Shown here piece by piece: positions 9,428 through 20,437 of a stretch of 56,415 nucleotides of DNA. A program made the translations under genes and the position numbers. Location: positions 15,697 through 72,111 of the forward strand of contig VCMS01000426.1 of NCBI GenBank assembly GCA_022539475.1, given 5' to 3'. Each line of letters begins with the position of its first letter. Position 1 is the stretch's first letter. The DNA comes from Gracilaria domingensis (taxonomy: Eukaryota; Rhodophyta; Florideophyceae; Gracilariales; Gracilariaceae). Under the pieces are notes generated by a model, which worked only from the letters and a program-made list of their open reading frames with translations, was not told the DNA's origin and searched no databases.

Positions 9428-10212
9428 TGATAGAGGTTTAAGCTGAAAGGGAAGGTTGAAGAAAGGATGGGGGAATGAAGGGAAGTTCGCCAGCTCTGGC
9501 TCGGAATTTACTTGGAGGCGCTCCAGTCACCGCTTATATAGAACTACTTTGCGCAACCATTGCACAACTCCAACTCCAAGCAATACCTAAACCACTAGCT
9601 AGAGACACTCAATACTACCAATCATCTTCTAACATAACATGGTAACACTGCCACACTATCATGACAGCTTACAACAACAAAGCACAACAACGCACAACAC
9701 TGCACAACCGTGCACATCAGGTTACGTGCCTACACATAACCATGACCATGCACAGATTCACATAGTGCCAACACACTGTAATCCGTACACGCCACCATAA
9801 CAGTTACGTACAAGCTCACCAACAACACGTCACCACAAACTCACTCCAAGTCGTACGTCACCAACAATACCACAGTGTAAACCTCTTGACAGCGCATCTA
9901 TCCTTCACCATAGTGCCGAAGTCACATGAAGCTGTCCTACATGTCCACGTACATACGTGTGTACCCTGTGCATCATGTACAGCATGCCCAGTGTATTAGC
10001 TACACACGTGTACCCCGGAAACAACCCATTAGCGCCACAACACTTGTACGAATCACAATGCATACGACCATTTGCAGTAGCCAATCAGAAGCCCGTTTCA
10101 CGTTGAGTTTGCTCAGAGGCGAATATGCGCTTTTCCAACGGCACCCTCCAAAACAGCCCATGCTCCCCAGCACTTTTGGTTTTCAGTGACAGCACAGGGT
10201 CAACATCCAACA
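9428..10212 (-). mobile_element. LTR A, 3' LTR of A2 (785 bp)
   Basis: It reads TGATAGAGG on the plus strand at its left end and ends ATCCAACA, the reverse complement of TGTTGGAT. It lies downstream of the pol stop on the minus strand. Its palindrome is altered (GCGAATATGCGC), unlike the 5' LTR. Confidence 0.9.
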
Positions 10213-10223
10213 ACCCCCCTCTG
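10213..10223 (-). promoter_or_regulatory. Polypurine tract of A2
   Basis: ACCCCCCTCTG on the plus strand, which is CAGAGGGGGGT on the coding strand, adjacent to the 3' LTR. Confidence 0.75.
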
Positions 10224-10232
10224 TCACTGACT

Positions 10233-13200
10233 TCAAACTTCTATGTGGATTACACCACCGGCTTCGCAGAACCTCTCGTGCTTCACTCGGGCAAGTGGCT
10301 TATTCAGCATGTCGGCAACCATGGAATCCGCCGGGCAGTAGAACAGTACAATCGACTTGGCCTGCACAGCTTCTCGAGTGAAGTGGAACCGAATCTCAAT
10401 GTGTTTGGTTCTCCTGTTCACCACTCCATTTCGAGCAAGGTCAATGCTGCCCTGGTTGTCAACATACATGGGAGTTGGTTCAATCAGCAGCTTCACAGAC
10501 CCCTCTGCTTCCATGCCAATCAAACTGCCAATGCCGTTCCAAAGTCGCCTAAGCCAGATCGCCTCCTTGGTGCCAGAGCACAAGCTCACGTACTCAGCCT
10601 CTGCACTCGACAGAGCAACTACCTCCTGTTGACGAGAAGACCACGACACAGCACCACCGCACATCATGAACAAGTATCCACTAGTGGACTTGCGGTTGGC
10701 AACATCGCCAGCCCAGTCAGAGTCCACATAGCCGTGCAGTTGCAAATCAGTGCTGGAGCCATACGTCAACCCGAACGTGGTAGTGCCATTGAGGTAGCGA
10801 AGAACACGCTTGACCGCCTTCCAGTGAGTGTTGCCCGGCTTCTCAACATACTTGGCCAGCTTAGCCACAGCATATGAGATGTCTGGACGAGTTCCCACAG
10901 AGAGATACATGAGGCAGCCAATCGCCTGACGATACGGTACATGCGTGAGCACTTCCTCTTCAACAGACACGTCCACACCGCACTCCATAGGAGTGTCAAC
11001 GGGTTTCGACAGCTGCATGCCAAATCGCTCCAGGACCTTGTTCGTGTACGCGACTGCGTCAAGTACAGCTCTCGCTTGGTTCTGTCTCGATGGATTTCAA
11101 ATCCAAGAACCATGCGAGCTTCTTTGAGGTCCTTCATGCGGAAACGACTTGACAGCTCTGCCTTCACACGTTCCACGGTTTTCATGCTCGGACTCGCAAT
11201 CAGCAAGTCATCTACATACAGAGCAATGATAACCAAGAAACCCAGTATGATCCCGGTGTAGACACACTCGTCTGCGTCATTCGGCTTGAGGTGCATTTCA
11301 CCAACAAGGAAGGCGTATATCTTGGCGTGCCACTGTCTTGGTGCTTGTCTAAGCCCATAGATCGCTTTCTTCAGTCGGCACACCAAGTCCTCCTTTCCCT
11401 GCTGTGTGAACCCATTGGCTGCTCCATGTACACTGTCTCGTCAAGGTCACCGTTCAGAAAGGCAGTCTTCACATCCATCTGGTGCAAGTGGAAGTCTCGT
11501 ACGGCAGTCACTGACAGGATCATTTTGATGGATGTGAACTTCACCACAGGTGCATATGTCTCTGAGAAGTCCACACCCTCGATCTGCAGGAAGCCTCTTG
11601 CAACCACACGAGCCTTGTAACGCACTGTCGGTTCACCAGATGACGAAGCCTCATACTTCTGTACATACACCCACTTGGACGAAATCACGTTGCTGTCTGC
11701 TGGCCTTGGCACTAGATCCCACGTGTCGTGCTCCATCAACGATTGATACTCACTCTTCATCGCCTTCTTCCAAGCTTTGGAATCAGGACGTGACACTGCG
11801 TCACCGTACGACGAAGGAGTATCATCACTGGCTGTAAGCAAAGCACTGGCACCACGCCACCACGAGGATGGCGTCTTTCTCTGACGTGTGGATCTACGAA
11901 GGGGCTGCGTCTCTGTCACTTCCGGCTCCTCTTGTGGAACTGGTGTGGTGTCTTCATCCGTACTGGCATTCGTGGTACTCTCATGAGAAGCTGGTGCAGA
12001 AGGATCATCTTCAGAATGATCGACGGATGTGTCGGAGGTTGGGGCTTCAGCAGATACCGACTTGTCAACCAAGTCGATATCCGCATAGTCCTCGTCTTCA
12101 GAGTGCTCGTCACTTTCAGTTCCACAGCACTCGTCAAACCTCACATCTCGTGACACAATCACCTTCTTCTTCTGGCTGTCCCACAGCTTGTACCCGTGGG
12201 AGCCTGAAGTGTACCCAATGAAGATGGCCTCCACTGCACGCTCTTCCAGCTTCTTCAACTTGTGATCAACCACCTTGTACCAGCAACGGCTACCAAACAC
12301 ACGCAGATTGCTCAGATCAGGCTTCTGTCCATGCCACAGCTCAAACGGCGTCACGTCACTCGGAAGCGCTTTGCAGGTCACTCTGTTGCGCACATACACA
12401 GAAACATTCAGAGCCTCAGCCCAAAAGCTTTTTGGCACATTCTTGTGATGCAACATTGACCTGACCAAGTCCATGAGTGTGCGGTTGAACCTCTCGGCAG
12501 CCCGTTCTGCTGTGGATTATAAGGCACAGTTCTCTGATGCTCAATACCGTACTGCTCAAGCTTTTCGGAGAACCGATTAGACAAGTACTCACCACCATTG
12601 TCAGTGCGTAATGCACGCAACACACTCTTGCGAGCGGTGATGGTTAACACTTTCCTGCCCATCTGGTTCTCCACAAACCTGAGCCACTTGATGAACATCC
12701 GGAACACCTCATCCTTCGTCTTGAGCATGTACAAGAAGCAGTAGCGGCTGTGGTCATCGATGAATGTGACAAAGTAGTGCGAGCCTCCCAAGGACTTCAC
12801 GTTCACTGGACCCGATATATCAGAGTGTACCAGGTCCAGTACGTGTTCAGCTCGTTCCCCCCCTTGCTTGGGAGTCGGAGCACGGGTTGCTTTGCCCACT
12901 ACACAAGAGCCACACACATCCAGCTTCTGAGCCACATCCACATTCAGACCTGACACAACACCGTTTCGAGCCATCTGCTTGATGCCTTCCACATTCACAT
13001 GAGCCATTCGAGCATGCCAAAGAGACAAGTCTGACACAAGCGCACTGTCCGTGTCCGTGAACTGTTCTGCAGCAGTGCAAAGGTAGTACAGGTCTTTGAC
13101 GCGGCGCCCAACGGCAACCACTTTTGACCCCTTGTACACACATACCTTTTCTTTGTCAAACACTACCGTGCAGCCCAGATCACAAATCTGTGACACAGAC

Positions 13201-14259
13201 AACAAGTGGTACCGTAAGTTGGGCACGTGTACCACCTGCTTTAGCTTGCACTTACGCTTGGACCCTTCAACTGTCAGATCGAGCTCCACACTTCCGTGAC
13301 CAACAGACTGCAACTTGGAATCATTGCCGATACTCACACCCGACGACACCTTTGTCTCATACGTTTGGAACATTGAGTCATCATAAGTCATGTGCGCAGT
13401 AGCTCCAGAGTCAACAATCCAGTCACTGTTAGTGGCCTGTCGGCACCATTCGCAATGAGGCATACAAAGTCAGAATCGCTGCCGCCCGTACCTTGCTCAT
13501 CGTTGAGCGCGGTATGTACACTTGGGTGAGCAGCATCGATCTGATCCTTGTTAGCCCCATCACGTTGCTTTTTGAAACAGTTCTTCTGGATATGACCCTT
13601 TATGCCACAATAGTAACACACAACCGACTTCAATGACTTCCTACGAAACTGGCGTCCCAAGAGTGCAGCATCAACACCGGACTCCTCCTTGCCGATCACT
13701 CATACGTTGCTCTTCTTGCAACAGACGGCTCTTCACAAACTCCATGGTGAGTTGGCGATCTCCGATCGTGGTGTCAATTGCAACAATGAGGTGTTCGAAA
13801 CGTTCCGGAAGTCCACATAGAGCAGCCATAGCAATGTCCTCTTCTTCAACGTTGACGTCCATACTCTTGAGGTGGAGGCCAAGTGCCGAACACGATTGAT
13901 GAATTGCAACATCTTCTCGTCCTCGCGCATCTTGACAGAGTAGAAGGCACGTCTGGCGTTGATTCGGTTAAGAAGAGTCTTACGTTGAAACACATTGCAA
14001 ATGGCTTCCATGCGTCAGCAGCAGTCTCGATGTCTCGAATTTGATCCAAGTGCTCATCGGCAAGCGTGAGTCCAATGATAGCTCTGGCCCTTTCGTCGCG
14101 GATTTGCCACTTTACCAGTTCCTCTTCATCCGTGGGTGCAGAACTGGTGAGATGGTTCTTGAGGTCTTTCAGTGCAAGTACATACTGAATCTTCTGCTTC
14201 CAAGTATGGAAGTTATCCTCACCCAACTTCTCGATCTTGAGCCCACTAAACGAGTCCAT
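10233..14259 (-). pseudogene. A2 gag-pol, full length but frameshifted
   Basis: Translation would start at 14259 (MDSFSGLKIEK) and end at 10233. On the minus strand the domains are: Gag, zinc knuckle CYYCGIKGHIQKNC (about 13580-13620), protease DSGATAH (about 13405-13425), integrase zinc finger HARMAH...CGSC (about 13022 down to 12905), catalytic DDE (HSDISGP about 12825, TDNGGEY about 12595, then the Glu helix damaged near 12505), RT with AFLNGDL (about 11450) and YVDD (about 11210) and RNase H with DSDWAGD (about 10725). Breaks fall near 13985, 13875, 13690, 13455, 12505, 11405 and 11050. A serine/acid-rich linker separates integrase and RT, as is usual in copia elements. Confidence 0.88.
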
Positions 14260-15485
14260 GATGTAAGAGAGGAACTGCAGCGAACCAGATAATGCGGTGG
14301 CAGATAGGCGGCAATAGCAAACGACAGCGGTAAACAACAACAGCAAACAACAACAACAAACAACAACAAACAACAATAACAACAAACAACAACAACAATA
14401 AAGATGAATAGTCGGGTGCAAAAGGAACTAAGATTCCTGGTACCCTAGGGAGTCGGACCCCTGACCCCCGAGACTCTCCGGGTAAGAAACGACTTCTGCA
14501 GTCTACCTCCTCCTGCGTTCTAGGAGAAGGTGCGTCGCTCTCTACGAGACTTCCAGAGGATGGTTAATGACCGAAGATATGCCTTCACCAAGTAAACCCT
14601 CTCTGGTCTCTTGCAAGAACTTGCGCGACCCTGAAACTGCAGGTACTATGACAAACCGAGGTACGCTTCTAGCAAGCAAACAATGAAGTTCACAAGCGGC
14701 CTGATCCTAAAAAGGAGGTCAGCCTACGACACGTCGCCTCCCCGCACCACCGAAGCAGTACGGATCAAAAGCTCGTTTCAGTTTGCCTTCGCCACAGATC
14801 AAGAACCCAACACAAAGTCAGGTCAGCAACAATAAAGGTGGACCACCTCCTGTCCAGTGCAGTACGTCACGGCACCCCGTCCACAAATCCCCGCGAAGAA
14901 TACCAGGTCTTTCGACCGACACCGTTATCTGCCCCTAAGGACCGGTGGGAAACTCGCAAGACGGAACAAATGCTTTGGTTCAAGCCGCCAGACTAACGTC
15001 CCCGATTGCTCGGATCAACCGCTCGTCGCACCGAAACTCAAGTGATCACCACACCTGCCGAGCACACACGCAGTGCACGGACTTCAACAGAAACGAATGC
15101 TGAGCACAACACACAAGTGCACAGACTTCAACAACACAAGGTCCTCAACCTCTCGAATTAGAACCCACAAAGACAACGTGGGGATCCCAACAATAATAAC
15201 AGAGGGAGACCAAACGAAGCGGATAGCGATCGACAACACGGGCAACAACGAGTGCCCAAACACAATCACGATAGAAAGTCAACGTCGAACCACCAACAAC
15301 AAAACGCCCTCAGGGAGGAACGAACGACCGAAAGAAGAAAGTCAACACCGACCAACGATACGGTCAACACACCCGACGCAACGGAGAAGGGAACGAAACG
15401 GAAAACAGCGAAGCGGATGAACGGCGGTGAGGGGAGCGGCGAGAATCAGCGGCGAGAGAGAACGATAATGGCAGAGGTCAGCGGG
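14260..15485 (-). mobile_element. A2 leader
   Basis: About 1.2 kb between PBS and gag ATG with no conserved ORF. A (GTT)n-like microsatellite at about 14319-14400 (seen as AAC repeats on the plus strand) lies just upstream of the ATG. Further upstream is the CCCGGAGAGTCTCCGGG near-palindrome (slightly altered here, near 14466-14482). Confidence 0.75.
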
Positions 15486-15500
15486 GCTGGGCCCATAACC
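15486..15500 (-). promoter_or_regulatory. Primer-binding site of A2
   Basis: GCTGGGCCCATAACC on the plus strand is the exact reverse complement of the PBS GGTTATGGGCCCAGC and abuts the 5' LTR. Confidence 0.85.
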
Positions 15501-16286
15501 TGATAGAGGTTGAAGCTGAAACGGAAGGTTGAAGAAAGGATAGGGGAATGAAGGGAAGTTCGCCAGCTCTGGCTCGGAATTTACTTGGAGGCGCTCCAGT
15601 CACCGCTTATATAGAACTACTTTGCGCAACCATTGCACAACTCCAACTCCAAGCAATACCTAAACCACTAGCTAGAGACACTCAATACTACCAATCATCT
15701 TCTAACATAACATGGTAACACTGCCACACTATCATGACAGCTTACAACAACAAAGCACAACAACGCACAACACTGCACAACCGTGCACATCAGGTTACGT
15801 GCCTACACATAACCATGACCATGCACAGATTCACATAGTGCCAACACACTGTAATCCGTACACGCCACCATAACAGTTACGTACAAGCTCACCAACTAAC
15901 ACGTCACCACAAACTCACTCCAAGTCGTACGTCACCAACAATACCACAGTGTGAACCTTTTGACAGCGCATCTACTCTTCACCATAGTGCCGAAGTCACA
16001 TGAAGCTGTCCTATATGTCCACGTACATACGTGTGTACCCTGTGCATCATGTACAGCATGCCCGGTGTATTAGCTACACACGTGTACCCCGGAAACAACC
16101 CATTAGCTCCACAACACTTGTACGAACCACAATGCATGTGACCATTTGCAGTAGCCAATCAGAAGCCCGTTTCACGTTGAGTTTGCTCAGAGGCGCATAT
16201 GCGCTTTTCCAATGGCACCCTTCAAAACAGCCCATGCTCCCCAGCACTTTTGGTTTTCAGTGACAGCACAACGTCAACATCCAACA
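15501..16286 (-). mobile_element. LTR A, 5' LTR of A2 (786 bp)
   Basis: It starts TGATAGAGG and ends ATCCAACA on the plus strand and is close to identical to the 3' LTR of the same element. The inverted TATATAG of the promoter (TATATAA-class on the minus strand) lies near 15609-15615, and GCGCATATGCGC is near 16194-16205. Confidence 0.9.
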
Positions 16287-16313
16287 GCTGTTGCTTTCGT
16301 TGCCATACGAAGG

Positions 16314-16619
16314 ATGAGTAAGAAGTTCAGAGTGTGTGACAAAAGGAGGGTGTTTCCAGAACATCCGAATCGTACAGAACAGAACTATGATCTTGGTATA
16401 CTGGTAGAACGGTACACCCGTGGACTTGGACACACACTAACTGCACTTGATGTTTGGTTGTCGCCGTCTGACATTGTCAGGTTTCAGTGCGGTACCGTTC
16501 TGTTCCTCACCACCCATCGTGTTACTTTGCATGTACTTCGCCAGCAGCGCTGGTTGCTTGAAGTCAGTAACAGAGGGAGGGTGTTGGAAGTCATGCTGTC
16601 ACTGACATCAAGCAGCTGA
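16314..16619 (+). CDS. Small ORF of N2, second copy
   Basis: A 101-codon frame with the same MSKKFRVCDKRRVF start as 1616-1831. It runs through the N 3' domain, across the polypurine tract and ~38 bp into LTR C. An upstream in-frame ATG at 16212 lies inside the inserted A2 LTR and is irrelevant to N. Codons 1-50 match N1 but for one Thr/Ser; then follows a stretch of about 65 bp (16459-16525) very different from N1, after which identity returns. No known domain. Confidence 0.2.
   Translation: MSKKFRVCDKRRVFPEHPNRTEQNYDLGILVERYTRGLGHTLTALDVWLSPSDIVRFQCGTVLFLTTHRVTLHVLRQQRWLLEVSNRGRVLEVMLSLTSSS
16571..16581 (+). promoter_or_regulatory. Polypurine tract of N2
   Basis: CAGAGGGAGGG immediately precedes TGTTGGAAG of LTR C, as in N1. 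Confidence 0.75.
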
Positions 16620-18360
16620 GATGGGTGAAGTCTAGAATGGTACCTTGCTATGTGAAGGCGAGATTGATGTTGTTCTGTTTGGTATAATATGTTGCTGTGT
16701 GGTATACTCAGTATGGGTTGAACGTTTACGGCTACATTGGAATGCTGTCGTTCAGCTGGGATGACCACAAGGTACAACGATGACAGGTTGTACAGTGGTC
16801 ATGGAATACAGGTTGCAAGGCTTTCTATATGAACACATGGTACAGGTTGCAGCACTGTCAGTGTTGTGAAGTTTACACCATGTTTGAGTTGTGCTACATG
16901 CAAATGTGTGTGTATGGATGAATGGAACATGTTGCAGCTGAGTGACTGACGTCATCTGGTTTACAGGTACTTGTTGATGATGTGGGACTTGGGTACATAA
17001 CACGTACACATTACGGTGTCGTGTGTTGGATGTTGACCCTGCGCTGTCACTGAAAACCAAAAGTGCTGGGGAGCATGGGCTGTTTTGGAGGGTGCCGTTG
17101 GAAAAGCGCATATGCGCCTCTGCGCAAACTCAACGTGAAACGGGCTTGTGATTGGCTACTGCAAATGGTCATATGCATTGTGGTTGGTACAAGTGTTGTG
17201 GCGCTAATGGGTTGTTTCCGGGGTACACGTGTGTAGCTAGTACACTGGGCATACTGTACATGATGCACAGGGTACACACGTATGTACGTGGACATGTAGG
17301 ACAGCTTCATGTGACTTTGGCACTATGGTGAAGAGTAGATGCGCTGTCAAGAGGTTTACACTGTGGTATTGTTGGTGACGTAGGACTTGGAGTGAGTTTG
17401 TGGTGACGTGTTGGTTGGTGAGCTTGTACGTAACTGTTATGGTGGCGTGTACGGATTACAGTGTGTTGGCACTATGTGAATCTGTGCATGGTCATGGTTA
17501 TGTGTAGGCACGTAACTTGATGTGCACGGTTGTGCACTGTTGTGCGTTGTTGTGCTTTGTTGTTGTAAGCTGTCATGATAGTGTGGCAGTGTTACCATGT
17601 TATGTTAGAAGATGATTGGTAGTATTGGGTGTCTCTAGCTAGTGGTTTAGGTATTGCTTGGAGTTGGAGTTGTGCGATGGTTGCGCAAAGTAGTTCTATA
17701 TAAGCGGTGACTCGAGCACCTCCAAGTAAAATCCGTGCCAGAGCTGGCGAACTTCCCTTCATTCCCCTATCCTTTCTTCAACCTTCCCTTTCAGCTTCAA
17801 CCTCTATCATCGTGTACGGATTACAGAGTGCAAGCAACACGTGAAGTGTGGTGTTATGTTCGTAAGTATGTCTGGTCATAATGGTGAGGTGCATTGTGTG
17901 TATGCATGGTCGCGTTGCTATGGTCTGCTGTCATATTGTTGACTGCATTGATGTGTGGTGCTTGTGGTGTCCTGTCGAAATGTGTCGGTACACTGTCAGG
18001 GACGTGTACGGCTACAACATTGGTGTGCATTGTTGTGCATTGCTGTGCACTGCTGTGCAGTAGTGTACGGAATTGTTGTGCACTGTTGTACACTGTTGTG
18101 CGTTGTTGTGCACTGCTGTTGTAAGCAGTTTGGCACTGTTACCATGTTATGTCCGTAGATGATTGGTAGTATTGAGTGTCTCTGGTTAGTGAGTTGCATG
18201 TTGGTCAGAGTTGGAGTCGCATGATAGAGTAGCGAAGAAGTGGTATATAAGTTGTGACCCAAGCACCTCCAAGTAAATCTGAGCCAGAGCTGGCGAACTT
18301 CCTTGCATCTCCCCATCCTTCCTCATGTCAACTTTCCGATCCCAGCTATAAGCTCTAACA
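16582..18360 (+). mobile_element. LTR C, 3' LTR of N2, split by a solo LTR A
   Basis: The LTR consists of 16582-17023 and 17815-18360. Subtracting the insertion and one target-duplication copy leaves 988 bp, against 990 for the N1 LTR. It ends GCTCTAACA and joins A-family protease sequence at 18361. TATATAA lies at 18244-18250 and the decamer repeat at about 18020-18120. Confidence 0.8.
17024..17809 (+). mobile_element. Solo LTR A (786 bp) with TSD TCGTG
   Basis: A complete TGTTGGATG...CCTCTATCA LTR with no internal region, flanked by TCGTG at 17019-17023 and 17810-17814. LTR-LTR recombination of an inserted A element leaves this structure. TATATAA is at 17697-17703. Confidence 0.92.
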
Positions 18361-19798
18361 GTGTCGTCGGGTGTGAGTATCGGCAATGATTCCAAGTTGC
18401 AGTCTGTTGGTCACGGAAGTGTGGAGCTCGATCTGACAGTTGAAGGGTCCAAACGTAAGTGCAAGCTAAAGCAGGTGGTACACGTGCCCAACTTACGGTA
18501 CCACTTGTTGTCTGTGTCACAGATTTGTGATCTGGGATGCACGGTAGTGTTTGATAAAGAAAAGGTATGTGTGTAAAAGGGGTCAAAAGTGGTTGCCGTC
18601 GGGCGACGCGTCAAAGACCTGTACTACCTTTGCACTGCTGCAGAACAGCTGACGGACATGGACAGTGCGCTTGTGTCAGACTTGTCTCTTTGGCATGCTC
18701 GAATGGCTCATGTGAATGTGGAAGGCATCAAGCAGATGGCTCGAAATGGCGTTTTGTCAGGTCTGAATGTGGATGTGGCTCAGAAGGTGGATGTGTGTGG
18801 CTCATGTGTAGTGGGCAAAGCAACCCGTGCTCCGACTCCCAAGCAAGGAGGGGAACGAGCTGAACACGTACTGGACCTGGTACACTCTGACATTTCGGGT
18901 CCAGTGAACGTGAAGTCCTTGGGAGGCTCGCACTACTTTGTCACATTCATCGATGACCACAGCCGTTACTGCTTTCTGTACATGCTCAAGACGAAGGATG
19001 AGTTGTTCCGGATGTTCATCAAGTGGCTCAGGTTTGTGGAGAAGCAGATGGGCAGGAAGGTCCTAACCATCACCGCTCGTAAAAGTGTGCTGCGTGCTTT
19101 GCGCACAGACAACGGTGGTGAGTACCTGTCCAATCGATTTTCCGCGAAACTGGAGCAGTACGGTATTGAGCATCAGCGAACTGTGCCCTACAATCCACAG
19201 CAGAACGGGCTTGCCGAGAGGTTCAATCGCAAACTCATGGACTTGGTCAGGTCAATGTTGCATCACAAGAATGTGCCAAAAAGCTTTTGGGCTGAGGCCC
19301 TGACTGTTTCTGTGTATGTGCGCAACAGAGTGACCTGCAAGGCGCTTCCGAGTGACGTGACTCTGTTTGAGCTGTGGCATGGACAGAAGCCTGATCTGAG
19401 CAATCTGCGTGTGTTTGGTAGCCGTTGCTGGTACAAGGTGGTTGATCACAAGTTGAAGAAGCTGGAAGAGCGTGCAGTGGAAGCCATCTTCATTGGGTAC
19501 ACTTCAGGCTCCCACGGATACAAGTTGTGGGACAGCCAGAAAAAGAAGGTGATTGTGTCACGAGATGTGAGGTTTGACGAGTGCTCTGGAACTGAAAGTG
19601 ACTAGCACTCTGAACACGAGGACTACGCGGATATCGACTTGGTCGACAAGTCGGGAGCTGCTGAAGCCTCAACCTCTGACACATCCACCCATGATTCTGA
19701 AGATGACCCTTCTGCACCAGCTTCTCACGAGAGTACCACGAATGCCAGTACGGATGAACACACCACACCAGACGCCCATGATGAGCCAGGAGTGCCAA
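18361..19798 (+). pseudogene. A-family fragment: end of protease through integrase
   Basis: It starts just after the protease core (VSSGVSIGND) and includes the integrase zinc finger HARMAH...CGSC (about 18694-18815), HSDISGP (about 18883), TDNGGEY (about 19108), an intact GLAERFNR Glu helix (about 19210-19233) and the integrase C-terminus. A TAA at 18574-18576 replaces a Tyr codon and a TAG at 19603-19605 replaces a Glu codon; between them 338 codons stay open from 18589. The fragment ends in the acidic linker before RT, where an inverted leader piece is joined at about 19799. It may be the flank of the N2 insertion, since GTGTC directly follows LTR C. Confidence 0.85.
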
Positions 19799-20236
19799 AG
19801 ATATGCCTTCACCACTTAACCCAATCTGGCCTCTTGCAAGAACTTGCGCGACCTCGAAACTGCAGCTACTATGACAAACCAAGGTACGCTCCTAACGAGC
19901 AGACAATAATGCCCACACGCGGCCTGATCCTGAAAAGGAGGTCAGTCTTCGGTACGTCGCCTCCCCGCTCAACCGAAGTTGCACGGATCAAAAGCTCGTT
20001 TCGGTTTGCCTTCACCACAGATCAAGAACCCGACACAAAGTCAGGTCAACAACAACAAGGGTGAGCCACCCAAGTCCAACAGTGCGTCACGGCACCCCGT
20101 CCACTTCAGCACTCGCGGTACTACCAGGTCTTCCGACCGACACCGTTATCCGCCACGAGGGACCGGTGGGAGCCCGATAGAGAGCACGTCCGCTTTGGTT
20201 CAAGTCGCAAGACTAACGTCCCGGATTGCTCGGATC
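19799..20236 (-). mobile_element. Inverted fragment of the A/N leader
   Basis: It matches the minus-strand leader of A2 (for example 14575-15020), from AAGATATGCCTTCACCA to CGGATTGCTCGGATC. It is joined on the left to a plus-strand A linker and on the right to an LTR A start, both without visible target duplications. Confidence 0.7.
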
Positions 20237-20437
20237 TGATAGAGGTTATACCTGGAAAGGGAAGGTTGAGAGAAAAGATGGGGGGAATGAAAGGAAGTTC
20301 GCCAGCTCTGGCTCGGAATTTACTTGGAGGTGCTCGAGTCACCGCTTATATAGAACTACTTTGCGCAACCATCGCAAACCTCCAACTCCAAGCAATACCT
20401 AAACCACTAGCTAGAGACACTCGATACTACCAATCAT
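20237..20437 (-). mobile_element. LTR A, truncated (201 bp)
   Basis: It begins TGATAGAGG and runs through U5 and the inverted TATA box to CTACCAATCAT, where it joins RNase H coding sequence. The rest of U3 is absent. The junction shares ATC with both parents. Confidence 0.75.

Larger units (their letters stand above)
9428..16286 (-). mobile_element. A2: complete family A copia element, 6859 bp, decayed pol
   Basis: Both LTRs are present (5' LTR 15501-16286, 3' LTR 9428-10212). The element has PBS, leader, gag-pol and polypurine tract in the expected order on the minus strand. The target duplication GCTGT is at 9423-9427 and 16287-16291. Removing the element restores the N2 3' domain, as the same uninterrupted sequence at 1577-1620 shows. 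The gag-pol frame is broken in several places, so the copy is not autonomous. Confidence 0.92.
6598..18360 (+). mobile_element. N2: non-autonomous element, ~4.1 kb when nested insertions are removed
   Basis: Components in order: chimeric 5' LTR (6598-7455), PBS (7456), leader (to about 8590), hairpin array (8594-9238), 3' domain (9239-9427 and 16292-16570), polypurine tract (16571) and LTR C (16582-18360). It is interrupted by the complete A2 element with GCTGT duplicated at 9423-9427 and 16287-16291, and by a solo LTR in its 3' LTR. No pol is present. The outer flanks do not agree (TATAA on the left, GTGTC on the right), so the element has recombined or been rearranged since insertion. Confidence 0.7.

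Noticed and set aside
10125..10877. 250-codon plus-strand frame across A2 3' LTR and RNase H
   Set aside because: Antisense shadow of RNase H coding; its sequence mirrors the RNase H frame on the other strand.
17024..17809. Solo LTRs as DNA-transposon MITEs
   Set aside because: They have no terminal inverted repeats beyond TG...CA, match LTRs of full elements, and have 5-bp target duplications.
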